In this document: positions 1 through 10,408 of the stretch, piece after piece | Numbering within the stretch: the first letter of the stretch is position 1 | How the letters are laid out: the number at the start of each line of letters is the position of its first letter | Assembly (NCBI RefSeq): GCF_900186985.1 | Contig: NZ_LT906447.1 | Span: 1,674,001-1,738,000 of the forward strand | Origin: Staphylococcus piscifermentans | GTDB taxonomy: Bacteria > Bacillota > Bacilli > Staphylococcales > Staphylococcaceae | Direction: 5' to 3' | DNA: 64,000 bases | Made by a program: the position numbers and the translations under genes | Notes under the pieces: model-generated | The model's database searches: none | What the model was told of the DNA's origin: nothing | What the model saw: only the letters and a program-made list of their open reading frames with translations

Positions 1-559
1 TTTGGCGAATCGCCTGTTCAATTTCATCCACATCTAAAGATGGACGTTGGTCATATCCTTTGGAACGTTGTATCGCTACGACTTTCGTCTTTTCATTGAC
101 AGTCTCTAATACTGTCTCTACATCAATATATCCATCGTGTGTCAACGGCACTTGACGGTACAAGACGCCGTTTTCTTTCAAACTGCCGATACCATTACCA
201 TTAACGCCTATCACTTCCAATAGAGTATCATAGGGATTTCCAGTAATGTATAGCAATTCATCTCCATATTTCAAACAGCTTTGCAAAGCAATGGTAATAG
301 CGTGCGTCCCTGAGATAATTTGCGGACGTACTAATGCTGCTTCTGCTTTGAAAGTATGAGCGTAAATTTCTTCCAGATGATCACGTCCGATATCATCGTA
401 ACCGTAACCAGTAGTACCTTGTAAATCTGATTCCGTTGCCTTTACTGCGTGAAAAGCATCAAGAACCTTTGCTTGATTGCGAAAAGCCCTTTCTTCTATT
501 TTTCTAAAAAAGGGCTGTAATGTGTTTTCAGTTTCTTGAATCAATTGTTCTAAATTCAT
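1..559 (-). CDS. ynbB: Methionine gamma-lyase / aluminium-resistance family protein (YnbB-like), N-terminal part
   Basis: This is the first 186 residues of a fold-type I PLP-dependent enzyme of the family annotated as aluminium resistance or methionine gamma-lyase family protein; the rest lies beyond the window edge. It begins MNLEQLIQETE and shows the family segments TTGYGYDDIGRD (near residue 49), RPQIISGTHAI (near 78) and TGNPYDTLLEVIG (near 105). The PLP-binding lysine is outside the window. The start codon follows the hflX stop directly, with a purine-rich ribosome binding site inside the end of hflX, so the two are probably co-transcribed. In S. aureus the gene sits between hflX and glnR. 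Its in vivo substrate is not established. Confidence 0.88.
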   Translation of the reverse strand, partial: MNLEQLIQETENTLQPFFRKIEERAFRNQAKVLDAFHAVKATESDLQGTTGYGYDDIGRDHLEEIYAHTFKAEAALVRPQIISGTHAITIALQSCLKYGDELLYITGNPYDTLLEVIGVNGNGIGSLKENGVLYRQVPLTHDGYIDVETVLETVNEKTKVVAIQRSKGYDQRPSLDVDEIEQAIRQ

Positions 560-1822
560 TTATTCTTGCTTCTTTCCTTCATCGTTAATTTTTTGTCGAT
601 AACCTTCTACTAAATAGCTTTCATCAGCTTCTTTGAACTCTAATTGTGTAATAATGGTATGTCTTTTCAAGAAATAAAGACGGTCAGCATCATTTGCTGG
701 TACTACTTCTGTATAAGGTTCCATTTGTTTCTCAACTTGCGTGATTAACAATTCACGTACACGCTCTCTATCTTCTTCATTTTTAGCCGAAACAAACACA
801 TTCGGAAGTTGAGAGGCCGGTGCGAGCCCATCACTCAAGTCTTTCTTATTAAAAATCACCGCTTGAGGAATCTTATCCATCTCCAAGTCGCCGATAATAC
901 GATTAACTGTATCAAATTGCGCACGGTAATCCTCATTGCTGGCATCTACCACATGAAGCAATAAGTCAGCATCTCTTGCTTCTTCTAAAGTTGATTTAAA
1001 TGCTGCAATTAATGTTGTCGGCAATTTTTGAATAAATCCTACGGTATCTGAAATTATTAAATTAAATCCATCATTGATTTGAATTTGGCGTGTCTTCGGA
1101 TCTAAAGTGGCAAATAATAAATCTTTTTCATAAGTAGATTCATCCGCTAAAATATTGAACCAGGTAGATTTGCCTGCGTTTGTATAACCGACTAGTGCTA
1201 CTTGGAATACTTGATTTTGGCGACGTTTGCTGCGGTACCGCTCACGATGCTCAACTGTCGCTTTCAATTGATGTTTAATTTCATTCATTCTGCGACGGAT
1301 ATGACGGCGATCCGTTTCAAGTTTCGTTTCACCTGGACCTCTTGTTCCAATGCCGCCTCCTAATCGGGATAAGCTTTTACCGTGGCCTTGCAAGCGTGGC
1401 ATCAAATAATCTAATTGAGCCAGCTCAACTTGCAGCTTACCTTCTTTACTGCTGGCACGCATCGCAAATATTTCTAATATCAACTGCGTTCTATCGATAA
1501 TTTTAACGCCTAAAGTATCATTTAAACTCTTAGATTGTGAAGTGGTTAATTCATCATTCACTACCACCACATCTACGTCATACATTTCTACAAAGTCTTT
1601 AATTTCATATTGCTTGCCTTTGCCGACGTAGGTCTTTTCTTCGATACGATCTTTCGCTTGAGTAATTTCACCGATTACTTCTAAACGGCATGACTCAGAT
1701 AAAGCTTTTAATTCTTCCATGGTAGATTCGAAATCATATTCTTTTTCATCATAAGCATCTACACCGATAAGAAGTGCTTTTTCTACTGCTTCTTCAGTAT
1801 CATAAATTTTTTCTTGAGGCAA
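560..1822 (-). CDS. hflX: Ribosome-associated GTPase HflX
   Basis: HflX binds the 50S ribosomal subunit and helps split or rescue stalled 70S ribosomes, notably after heat or antibiotic stress. The 420-residue protein has the N-terminal HflX domain, the family glycine-rich stretch GGGIGTRGPGETK (residues 155-167) and a GTPase domain with G1 GYTNAGKST (212-220), G3 DTVG (259-262) and G4 NKKD (325-328). The start is a TTG, supported by AAGGGG about 7 nt upstream and by the family N-terminus. It is followed without a gap by ynbB on the same strand. Its usual upstream neighbour, the peroxidase gene, is here on the opposite strand, so hflX probably has its own promoter in 1823-1968. Confidence 0.97.
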   Translation of the reverse strand: MPQEKIYDTEEAVEKALLIGVDAYDEKEYDFESTMEELKALSESCRLEVIGEITQAKDRIEEKTYVGKGKQYEIKDFVEMYDVDVVVVNDELTTSQSKSLNDTLGVKIIDRTQLILEIFAMRASSKEGKLQVELAQLDYLMPRLQGHGKSLSRLGGGIGTRGPGETKLETDRRHIRRRMNEIKHQLKATVEHRERYRSKRRQNQVFQVALVGYTNAGKSTWFNILADESTYEKDLLFATLDPKTRQIQINDGFNLIISDTVGFIQKLPTTLIAAFKSTLEEARDADLLLHVVDASNEDYRAQFDTVNRIIGDLEMDKIPQAVIFNKKDLSDGLAPASQLPNVFVSAKNEEDRERVRELLITQVEKQMEPYTEVVPANDADRLYFLKRHTIITQLEFKEADESYLVEGYRQKINDEGKKQE

Positions 1823-1968
1823 AAAATAATCCCCTTTCTCTACGCATCTATTTAAAATTTCTATACTCTTATTTATACCTGTAATCCTTTCCTATTCTAT
1901 CATAATGCATATAGAAAGACTATTTCAGCGAAATATGATACCTTGTTCTCAACGAGGTGAATTAAATA

Positions 1969-2442
1969 ATGAGTATTTATGATATTGAAGTAACTAAAAT
2001 CGACGGTAGCACGTATACATTAGAGAAGTATAAAGGCGATGTTATGCTGATTGTCAACACAGCAAGTCAATGTGGATTCACACCCCAATTCGAAGGTTTA
2101 CAAGCTTTATATGAAAAATATAAAGATCAAGGATTTGTCGTACTTGGCTTTCCATGTAACCAATTCGGCAAACAAGAACCAGGCAATGGTCAAGAAGCCA
2201 TGCAAAATTGCAAAATCAATTATGGCGTAACTTTCCCAATGCATGAAAAAATTGAGGTCAATGGCGAAAATCGTCATCCTTTATTCAAATTCTTGACTGA
2301 ACAACAACACGGTTTCTTTAACAGTAAAATCAAATGGAATTTCACTAAATTTCTTGTAGATCGCGACGGTAATGTCGTCAATCGTTTCTCTCCGCAAAAA
2401 AATCCGAGCCAAATCGAAGAGGATATTGAGAAAGTATTATAA
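1969..2442 (+). CDS. bsaA: Glutathione peroxidase family protein, Cys type
   Basis: This is a 157-residue peroxidase of the GPx family that reduces hydroperoxides. In bacteria without glutathione the reductant is usually thioredoxin or a similar thiol system. The peroxidatic residue is Cys35 in NTASQCGFT, so the enzyme is not a selenoprotein. The catalytic [11 protein letters not shown] segment (61-71) and KWNFTKF (122-128) are present, and Cys81 sits where the resolving cysteine of thioredoxin-type GPx lies. A GAGGTG site precedes the ATG by about 9 nt, and a strong terminator follows the gene. It points opposite to its neighbours hfq and hflX; as I recall, in S. aureus the orthologue runs in the same direction as they do. 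Confidence 0.95.
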   Translation: MSIYDIEVTKIDGSTYTLEKYKGDVMLIVNTASQCGFTPQFEGLQALYEKYKDQGFVVLGFPCNQFGKQEPGNGQEAMQNCKINYGVTFPMHEKIEVNGENRHPLFKFLTEQQHGFFNSKIKWNFTKFLVDRDGNVVNRFSPQKNPSQIEEDIEKVL

Positions 2443-2456
2443 AGTATAAAAGAAAG

Positions 2457-2523
2457 ACCGCACAAAACAGCAGCCAATACACTTTTGTATTGAAAAACCG
2501 TTGTCTTGTGCGGTTGTTTTTTT
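2457..2523 (+). terminator. Rho-independent terminator of the gpx gene
   Basis: The arms ACCGCACAA (2457-2465) and TTGTGCGGT (2506-2514) pair perfectly, with an inner AATACA/TGTATT hairpin, and are followed by a T-rich run. It ends the plus-strand peroxidase transcript. Confidence 0.85.
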
Positions 2524-2528
2524 AAATA

Positions 2529-2642
2529 TTAATCTTCAATAGACTGATACATCATACAGTAAATAAGACCTGTACAGTATTGCGTCCCAATTTTATCGTC
2601 GCGCTTAAAAAATGGTTGCAACATTGCTAAAGGCGTCGTTAA
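2529..2642 (-). pseudogene. Possible remnant of a lost coding sequence
   Basis: Between the converging ends of hfq and the peroxidase gene, the minus strand holds a 37-codon open stretch ending in TAA. It has protein-like composition, for example LAMLQPFFKRDD and IGTQYCTGLIYC. It has no start codon with a ribosome binding site: an in-frame TGA lies just upstream, and another frame provides a 23-codon ORF running into it. I do not recognise the protein. It could be a frameshifted remnant of a gene lost when the adjacent peroxidase gene was rearranged, or chance. Confidence 0.2.
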
Positions 2643-2683
2643 ACGTCAGTTTATTTATTACTACTGTATTCAACATTCAACAC

Positions 2684-2899
2684 TTAAGCTTCTACTACTT
2701 CAGGCTCTTGTGTAAATGTGCTGATAGCGTGTTTATAAATTAAATGATTTCTACCTTGAGACAAAAGATTTACAACGGTGTCATCAAAATCTACAATAGT
2801 CCCTTTCATTTGGAACCCATTCAATAAGAATACTGTTAATTCTTCTCGTCCTTCTTTGAAATTTTGTAAAATTTTGTCTTGGATGTTTTTATCTGTCAT
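2684..2899 (-). CDS. hfq: RNA chaperone Hfq
   Basis: Hfq is an Sm-like hexameric protein that binds small RNAs and A/U-rich RNA; its importance in staphylococci is debated. The 71-residue product has the Sm1 region (FLLNGFQMKGTIVDFDDTVV) and the Sm2 YKHAIST motif, the latter at about residues 55-61, the Firmicute form of the YKHAI signature. The C-terminal tail is short, as in other Gram-positive Hfq proteins. It follows miaA with a one-base gap and has a GGAGAG ribosome binding site overlapping the miaA end, so it is cotranscribed with the hydrolase and miaA. Confidence 0.96.
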   Translation of the reverse strand: MTDKNIQDKILQNFKEGREELTVFLLNGFQMKGTIVDFDDTVVNLLSQGRNHLIYKHAISTFTQEPEVVEA

Positions 2900-2900
2900 G

Positions 2901-3851
2901 TTAACTCTCTCTCCTTTTATTTATTTGGGCAGTAACCTCATTTAATATCAATGGAAGTGATGTTTGTTCTCTGTCAAACCATTGTACGTTCATTTTATTT
3001 TTGAACCAAGTCATTTGTCGTTTTGCGTAGTTTCTAGAATGCTGTTTCAAACTATTGACGGCTTGGTCAATGGATGTTTTATGGTTGATAGCCGGTATAA
3101 GTTCCTTATATCCGATGGCTTGCATACTTTGACAGTGTGCATAACCCTCATTCATCAGTTGCTCTACTTCATTTAATAAACCGTGTTCTAGCATAATATC
3201 CACACGACTATTTATTCGTTGATACAATGTTTCGCGCGACATTTCTACCCCTATTAATAATGTATCATAATTTTCTGTAAATTGTACTGTTTTCTTGCGA
3301 GAACTTAAAACTTTTTTTGTTTTTAAGTAATATTCAACGGCACGCAATACTCTTTTACGATTATTAGGATGAATGGCTTCAGCGGATTCAGGATCGAAAG
3401 TACTCAAATACTCATGCAGGTCCTCATTAGAGAGTGTTTCTAACGTAGCCATCTTTTCCTTCACTTCTTTTTCCTTTTCCGCAGAAATTTCTTCTTTATC
3501 AAAAGGATAATCATAAATAAGCGACTGTATGTATAAACCTGTTCCTCCTGCAATAATCGGAACATGGCCTCGTTCAGTAATTTCTTTGATTAATTCTTGT
3601 GCACGTGTTTTAAAATCAAAGGCTGAAAAAGTTTCATCAGGACTTAGAATATCAATTAAATAATGCGGAACACCTTCCATTTCTGTTTTTGAAACTTTGG
3701 CTGTACCTATATCCATGCCTTTGTATACTTGCATAGAATCGCCACTGATAATTTCACCGCCGACACGCTTGGCTAATTCTATACTTAATTCTGTTTTCCC
3801 TACAGCAGTAGGACCGACAATTACTACTAATAAGGGTTTATTCGTTGTCAT
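2901..3851 (-). CDS. miaA: tRNA dimethylallyltransferase MiaA
   Basis: MiaA adds the dimethylallyl group to A37 of tRNAs reading UNN codons; the product, i6A37, is then methylthiolated by MiaB, also encoded in this window. The P-loop GPTAVGKTE lies near residue 13, followed by the family motifs ISGDSMQVYKGMDIGTAK, AGGTGLYIQSLIYD and, near the C-terminus, QSMQAIGYKEL. I place the start at the ATG encoding MTTNKPLL (316 residues): it has a GAGTG site 6 nt upstream and matches the family N-terminus, whereas the GTG three codons earlier has no usable site. The start overlaps the hydrolase stop by 14 bases, which suggests translational coupling. Confidence 0.96.
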   Translation of the reverse strand: MTTNKPLLVVIVGPTAVGKTELSIELAKRVGGEIISGDSMQVYKGMDIGTAKVSKTEMEGVPHYLIDILSPDETFSAFDFKTRAQELIKEITERGHVPIIAGGTGLYIQSLIYDYPFDKEEISAEKEKEVKEKMATLETLSNEDLHEYLSTFDPESAEAIHPNNRKRVLRAVEYYLKTKKVLSSRKKTVQFTENYDTLLIGVEMSRETLYQRINSRVDIMLEHGLLNEVEQLMNEGYAHCQSMQAIGYKELIPAINHKTSIDQAVNSLKQHSRNYAKRQMTWFKNKMNVQWFDREQTSLPLILNEVTAQINKRRES

Positions 3852-4788
3852 TATGTTCACTCACTTTATTTTTCTTCAGAATATTTTTCTTAATCCAATC
3901 ATACATATTGTTCCATGTTTGGAGATGGTCCTCTTCAAAGAGAATCTCATGACGCTTATTGCGGTAAAGCTGTACAGTAATATGTTGCACACCGTTACGT
4001 TTCATCGTTACACCTAATCTGCGGATACCTTTACTGTAGTCGCCGAAAGGATCTTCTTTGCCAGAAATCAAGAGAACTGGCAAATCCGGATTCATCTTCT
4101 TAATTTCAGAAGGTCTGCTTGTGACCATCATTTCATGAATTGTTTCATAAATTGCTTGATTGGACATTAAGAAGCCACAATATGGATCCTCGCAATACTT
4201 ATTGACTTCATCTTTCTTCGTTGATAACCAATCGCTTTCCGTCTTGGCATCAGGAATACGCTTGTTAAAGGGTTTAAACGCCAAATTATTGACCCATCTC
4301 AATCTGCGTCTTTTCCCTAGTATTAACGAGATAAGTTTCATGCCAATTACCATTAAGTTGCCTTTGACTTTAGGAAAAAGTCCTGTACCCGTCAAAATTA
4401 ATCCTTGTGCTGTGTCAGGATACATTTCGACATACTTTCTAGCGATAATGGAACCCATTGAATGCCCTAATACGATGTACGGCAATCCGTCTCTCTCTGG
4501 ATACAATGTTTGAAGAATTTCATACGCATCTGCAGCTACTATTTGCATGCTGTCATAATGGCCGCGTTCACGTTCAATAATATCTTTACCATGACCACGG
4601 TGGTTATGTCGAATAACATCATAACCTTGTTGGTTCAACGACTCTACAAATAAATCATATCGTCCCATATGTTCAGCCATGCCATGAAAAATATGTACGA
4701 TTCCGATTCTTTCTTTATTCGCTTTGTCTAGTTTCACTTCAAGATTTGTACCATCTTCAACTGTGATTTTAAATGTATTTGGACACAT
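3838..4788 (-). CDS. Alpha/beta hydrolase, monoacylglycerol lipase / lysophospholipase-like
   Basis: This is a 316-residue serine hydrolase of the S33 (Hydrolase_4) type. The visible catalytic machinery is an oxyanion HG pair (His35-Gly36), the nucleophile elbow GHSMG with Ser110, Asp246 in ISGKEDP and His280 in NKRHE. It has no signal peptide and is probably cytoplasmic or membrane-associated, acting on monoacylglycerol or lysophospholipid; the substrate is inferred from family only. The chosen ATG (MCPNTFK) has GGAGG 7 nt upstream; a longer frame exists but lacks a site. It heads the hydrolase-miaA-hfq transcript, as in S. aureus. If it releases glycerol, that would connect with the adjacent glp genes. 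Confidence 0.9.
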   Translation of the reverse strand: MCPNTFKITVEDGTNLEVKLDKANKERIGIVHIFHGMAEHMGRYDLFVESLNQQGYDVIRHNHRGHGKDIIERERGHYDSMQIVAADAYEILQTLYPERDGLPYIVLGHSMGSIIARKYVEMYPDTAQGLILTGTGLFPKVKGNLMVIGMKLISLILGKRRRLRWVNNLAFKPFNKRIPDAKTESDWLSTKKDEVNKYCEDPYCGFLMSNQAIYETIHEMMVTSRPSEIKKMNPDLPVLLISGKEDPFGDYSKGIRRLGVTMKRNGVQHITVQLYRNKRHEILFEEDHLQTWNNMYDWIKKNILKKNKVSEHNDNE

Positions 4789-4860
4789 GTTCTTACCTCC
4801 GCGTAATACGTCAATACAATTTGATTGATTGAAACTCATTATTTTATCAATCATTTTATT

Positions 4861-4887
4861 ATTATAGACTATTATGACATATCATAA
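4861..4887 (-). promoter_or_regulatory. Promoter -10 with overlapping palindrome, upstream of hydrolase-miaA-hfq
   Basis: On the minus strand a TATAAT hexamer (4861-4866) is preceded by a perfect inverted repeat, TTATGA-N4-TCATAA (4872-4887), which covers the space where the spacer and -35 region would be. There is no good -35 hexamer, which fits a regulated promoter. The binding protein is unknown; PerR-like and Rex-like sites have some resemblance only. Confidence 0.4.
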
Positions 4888-4956
4888 GCGTGTTTTCAGC
4901 CCGATATGACCTCTAAAAAAGAAATATTGGTTTAGTTGTTGCAGCTTAGAGCGTGA

Positions 4957-5285
4957 GATATAGACACTATATCATGAGAAATGTCTAAAAAAGAGCGTAA
5001 TCTAGACACTGGTTTTCAAGTTGTGTCTAGAAAACACCTTAATCTAGACACTAGTTTGCGAGTTGTGTCAAGAAAACACTATAATCTAGACACTAGTTTA
5101 CGAGTTGTGTCTAGAAAACACCTTAATCTGGACACTAGTTTTCAAGTTATGTCTAGAAAACACCTTAATCTGGACACTAGTTTTCAAGTTATGTCTAGAA
5201 AACACCTTAATCTGGACACTAGTTTTCAAGTTATGTCTAGAAAACACCTTAATCTGGACACTGGTTTTCAAGTTGTGTCTAGATT
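4957..5285. repeat. Tandem array of 42-bp hairpin repeats
   Basis: Seven 42-bp units start at 5001, 5043, 5085, 5127, 5169, 5211 and 5253; the last is cut short at about 5285, and a decayed unit precedes them from about 4957. Each unit has inverted arms of the type TCTAGACAC...GTGTCTAGA around a 13-nt loop, then AAAACACCTTAA. Units 4, 5 and 6 are identical, a sign of recent expansion. In units 4-6 TCTGGACAC faces ATGTCTAGA, which keeps most of the stem through a G-U pair. As the unit length is divisible by three, reading frames stay open across it, but no ribosome binding site supports a gene. It lies between the glpD end and the hydrolase promoter. Confidence 0.95.
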
Positions 5286-5393
5286 AGCAGGATATTGGAC
5301 ATATTGTCCGCATTCTTGGCCATTATCTCAACAATTTCCCTATTTTCTATCCAATCAGCTACTTACCCTCCTCAAACATATTAAAAAAGCTAC

Positions 5394-5417
5394 GAAAAAA
5401 TCTGCATCAACAGATTT
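5394..5417 (-). terminator. Rho-independent terminator of glpD
   Basis: On the minus strand AAATCTG and CAGATTT form a stem around TTGATG, followed by T residues. A second hairpin, GAGATTAC/GTAATCTC, lies closer to the glpD stop. Confidence 0.65.
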
Positions 5418-5482
5418 CCTCATAGCCTTTTCTAATCAGAGATTACAGAGGCACAAATATGCTGGACGTAATCTCTCATAAT

Positions 5483-7153
5483 TTATTTTTCAGCAGGTTG
5501 ATGATTGCCATGTGTCGCTTCTTCAATGGCTTCATTTAATTCTTCAGCATAAAGCGCACGTTGTTCTGCATCATAATTTAATAATTGAGACATGACATCC
5601 ATGACCGCTTCTTTATATTTCTTCACATCTTCAATGTCGAAATACAACATGCCTGTACGACGAATCAAGAAATCAGTCGGTTTATAAACCATTTCGTGTT
5701 GAATACCGTATACTAACTCAGTATAGAGTTCAATTGGTAAACCGGAATTTTGATATTGGGCAGTATAAGCAATTTGATATAATTGATCCGCATTGGAACC
5801 GTATCGTCTAGCGATATCTTCCGCTGTTTTAGCATCTAAGTTAGATGCTTCGCCTTCTTTCGTTTTCTCTTTAACAAATTGTTCGAAGTTGGCACTGCCG
5901 CCGACATCTCCGCCAGAAATTTTAAGTTCTTTGGTTTCACATGGTTTGAATTTTAATTTGTACTCTTGTTGCAGGCGTTTAGAAACTAAATCTACAATGC
6001 CTTTAGCCATATGGCGATAACCTGTCAATTTACCGCCTGCAATCGTCAACAAGCCAGATTTGCCTTCCCAAATCTCATCTTTACGTGAAATTTCTGATGG
6101 GTCTTTTCCTTCTTCTAAAATTAAAGGTCTGACACCTGCCCATGAAGATTCGATGTCTTTATCTTCAATATCTAAACCAGGGAACATATAATTCACTGCA
6201 TCAATCAAGTAATCGCGATCTTTTTGGTTTGGAAGCGGTGAAGTTTTGTCATTATCATAGAAAGTATCTGTAGTACCAATATATGCTTTTCCTTCACGCG
6301 GAATTGCAAAAATCATACGTCCGTCTTTTTCAGTATCAAAATAAACCGCTTGTTGTAATGGGAATTTAGATTGATCGATAACAATATGCACACCTTTTGT
6401 CAGACGCAGTTGTTTATTGTTTTTAGAATAGTCTGAACTGCGGACCTCATCTACCCAAGGACCGCTGGCATTGATGACTTTTTTAGCATGAATTGTGTAA
6501 GGTTCATCCGTCAACATGTCTGTAACTTGAATGCCGTTTACTTTTTCTTTGTCATCATATGTGAAATTCATTGATTTTGTATAGTTTAGAATATCCGCAC
6601 CTTTTTCAGCAGCACGTTTTAATACTTCGATAGTCAAACGCGCATCATCTGTACGATATTCTACGTAATAACCGCCGCCTTTGAGGCCGTCTTTTTTCAC
6701 TAAAGGTTCTTTAGCTAACGTTTCTTTCTTACTCAACATTTTCTTACGTTCGGATTTCTTAACACCCGCTAAACGGTCATACATCGCTAAACCAATAGAA
6801 GTAGAAAATTTACCAAAAGTACCACCTTTATGCATCGGCAATAACATCCATTCTGGTGTGGTTACATGCGGACCATTTTCATAAACGATTGCTCTTTCGC
6901 GACCAGTTTCAGCTACAACACCAACTTGCAGCTGTTTTAAGTAACGTAGACCGCCATGTACTAATTTAGTTGAACGAGAGCTTGTGCCTTGCGCAAAGTC
7001 TTGCATTTCCACAAGTGCTACTTTCATGCCGCGTTGTGAAGCATCTAAGGCAACCCCTGCACCTGTAATGCCTCCACCAATTATAACGATGTCATACTCT
7101 TGGTTCTTAAAATTGTCTTTAATTTCATTTCTTTTTAAAGTTGATAAACTCAT
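5483..7153 (-). CDS. glpD: Aerobic glycerol-3-phosphate dehydrogenase GlpD
   Basis: GlpD is the membrane-associated FAD enzyme that oxidises glycerol-3-phosphate to dihydroxyacetone phosphate and passes electrons to the menaquinone pool. The 556-residue protein opens with the FAD-binding Rossmann motif [10 protein letters not shown] (about residues 24-33) and has the family segments [15 protein letters not shown] and [12 protein letters not shown] and a C-terminal helical DAO_C domain. It is the last glp gene in the direction of transcription and has its own leader with a terminator, so its expression can be set separately from glpFK. The ATG has AGGAGG 9 nt upstream. Confidence 0.98.
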   Translation of the reverse strand: MSLSTLKRNEIKDNFKNQEYDIVIIGGGITGAGVALDASQRGMKVALVEMQDFAQGTSSRSTKLVHGGLRYLKQLQVGVVAETGRERAIVYENGPHVTTPEWMLLPMHKGGTFGKFSTSIGLAMYDRLAGVKKSERKKMLSKKETLAKEPLVKKDGLKGGGYYVEYRTDDARLTIEVLKRAAEKGADILNYTKSMNFTYDDKEKVNGIQVTDMLTDEPYTIHAKKVINASGPWVDEVRSSDYSKNNKQLRLTKGVHIVIDQSKFPLQQAVYFDTEKDGRMIFAIPREGKAYIGTTDTFYDNDKTSPLPNQKDRDYLIDAVNYMFPGLDIEDKDIESSWAGVRPLILEEGKDPSEISRKDEIWEGKSGLLTIAGGKLTGYRHMAKGIVDLVSKRLQQEYKLKFKPCETKELKISGGDVGGSANFEQFVKEKTKEGEASNLDAKTAEDIARRYGSNADQLYQIAYTAQYQNSGLPIELYTELVYGIQHEMVYKPTDFLIRRTGMLYFDIEDVKKYKEAVMDVMSQLLNYDAEQRALYAEELNEAIEEATHGNHQPAEK

Positions 7154-7204
7154 CTAAAACGCCTCCTAATTATTGTCAGTGCATATATGAGACAAGCTGT
7201 TCAT

Positions 7205-7293
7205 TTTTTAAAAACCCTTAATATTAAAAAATGAGAGACCTATCCCATACATTTCATATAATTGTACGAACAGTTCTCTCATTCTCGAGTCAC
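7205..7293 (-). promoter_or_regulatory. glpD leader: conditional terminator, probable GlpP antitermination target
   Basis: The minus-strand leader contains ATGAGAGA and TCTCTCAT arms (outer ends near 7282 and 7229) followed directly by TTTTTT, a complete intrinsic terminator placed between promoter and gene. Just before and in the 5' arm is TCGAGAATGAGAGA, which resembles TCGAGAACAAGGAGA in the glpF leader. In Bacillus subtilis, GlpP with glycerol-3-phosphate acts by antitermination at such a leader in glpD mRNA. The role here is inferred from this and from the nearby glpP gene. Confidence 0.7.
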
Positions 7294-7311
7294 ATTTATT
7301 AACTTGTCTTT

Positions 7312-7317
7312 ATTGTA
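7312..7317 (-). promoter_or_regulatory. Candidate glpD promoter -10 (extended)
   Basis: TGC-TACAAT on the minus strand is an extended -10 element located just before the antitermination leader. No convincing -35 hexamer is visible, so the call is tentative. Confidence 0.4.
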
Positions 7318-7330
7318 GCACAATTCAAAT

Positions 7331-9695
<2,365 letters not shown>

Positions 9696-9719
9696 TTAAT
9701 TTCCTCCTTATAAGAAGAC

Positions 9720-9780
9720 AAAAAGACCCCTACATATTCCCCAGATAATGTAGAAGTCTCCTTGTTCTCGAATTAAATAT
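9720..9780 (-). promoter_or_regulatory. glpF leader: conditional terminator, probable GlpP target
   Basis: On the minus strand GACTTCTACAT and ATGTAGGGGTC form an 11-bp stem with two G-U pairs, followed by TTTTT, ahead of the glpF ribosome binding site. TCGAGAACAAGGAGA just 5' of the stem resembles a stretch in the glpD leader. The structure and gene context fit antitermination by GlpP when glycerol-3-phosphate is present. Confidence 0.72.
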
Positions 9781-9792
9781 TAACTTATTAAC

Positions 9793-9821
9793 AGAATATA
9801 CTTTAGTGAAAGCGTTGTCAA
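9793..9821 (-). promoter_or_regulatory. glpF promoter with overlapping cre site
   Basis: TTGACA (9816-9821) and TATTCT (9793-9798) are separated by 17 nt on the minus strand. The sequence TGACAACGCTTTCA (9807-9820) matches 13 of 14 positions of the CcpA cre consensus TGWAANCGNTNWCA and covers the -35, so CcpA bound there would block transcription. Glucose repression of glpFK is thus expected. Confidence 0.8.
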
Positions 9822-9862
9822 TTATTTTTTTACAAAATTACAATACTATATTTACGAATTCT

Positions 9863-10396
9863 TTACCATAATGATTGATTGCTCGTTGTAATATATTCCG
9901 CACCGCTTGATATGGCCGCCTCAACTTCTTGCTCTTGATCTATCAGCCCGCCTGCAATGACAGGGATATTGGTTTCTTCATTAATCTTACTGACGACTTT
10001 GCTAGCCACTCCTGGCAAAGCTTCTACATAATCAGGCTGTACTTGTTTAATTAAAGCGATGCTACGACTTAATGCATGACTGTCGATGACGAATATTCGC
10101 AAGATAGTCGCTACCTTTAAAGATTTGGCTTTTTTAATCACTTTCGGCTTTGTAGAAACGATTCCTGCAGGTTTGAACTTTTGAATAATGTATTCGCAGC
10201 CGTATTCATCGTGTGCAATTCCTCTCATTAAATCTACATGGATATAAGTTTCCAGTTGATGTTGCGCGAGCAAACTCATAATCCCTTGCAGATGTCCAAT
10301 ATGTGCATCTAACAGCACACATTTTTTATAATCCGTTTTAGTTAATTTTTCTAAATCCTTCATTTCGCGAATTGCGGGTAAGATGTGAGATTTCAT
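9863..10396 (-). CDS. glpP: Glycerol uptake operon antiterminator GlpP
   Basis: GlpP is an RNA-binding antiterminator that, with glycerol-3-phosphate, lets transcription pass the leader terminators of glpF and glpD. The 177-residue protein has a TIM-barrel-like fold; family segments are LLDAHIGHLQG (about 28-38), HVDLMRGIAHDEYG (about 54-67) and the C-terminal AGGLIDQEQEVEAAISSGA (about 147-165). It follows mutL by 12 bases with its own GGAG site, so it is probably read from the mutS-mutL transcript, ahead of and separate from the regulated glpF promoter. Confidence 0.95.
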   Translation of the reverse strand: MKSHILPAIREMKDLEKLTKTDYKKCVLLDAHIGHLQGIMSLLAQHQLETYIHVDLMRGIAHDEYGCEYIIQKFKPAGIVSTKPKVIKKAKSLKVATILRIFVIDSHALSRSIALIKQVQPDYVEALPGVASKVVSKINEETNIPVIAGGLIDQEQEVEAAISSGAEYITTSNQSLW

Positions 10397-10408
10397 AGCC
10401 TTTCTCCT

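Noticed and set aside
4957-5285. CRISPR array
   Set aside because: The units are contiguous with no unique spacers, and no cas genes are in the window.
4981-5481. 166-codon plus-strand ORF over the repeat array as a gene
   Set aside because: No ribosome binding site or promoter, two frames open at once because of the 42-bp unit, and the sequence is explained by the hairpin repeat.
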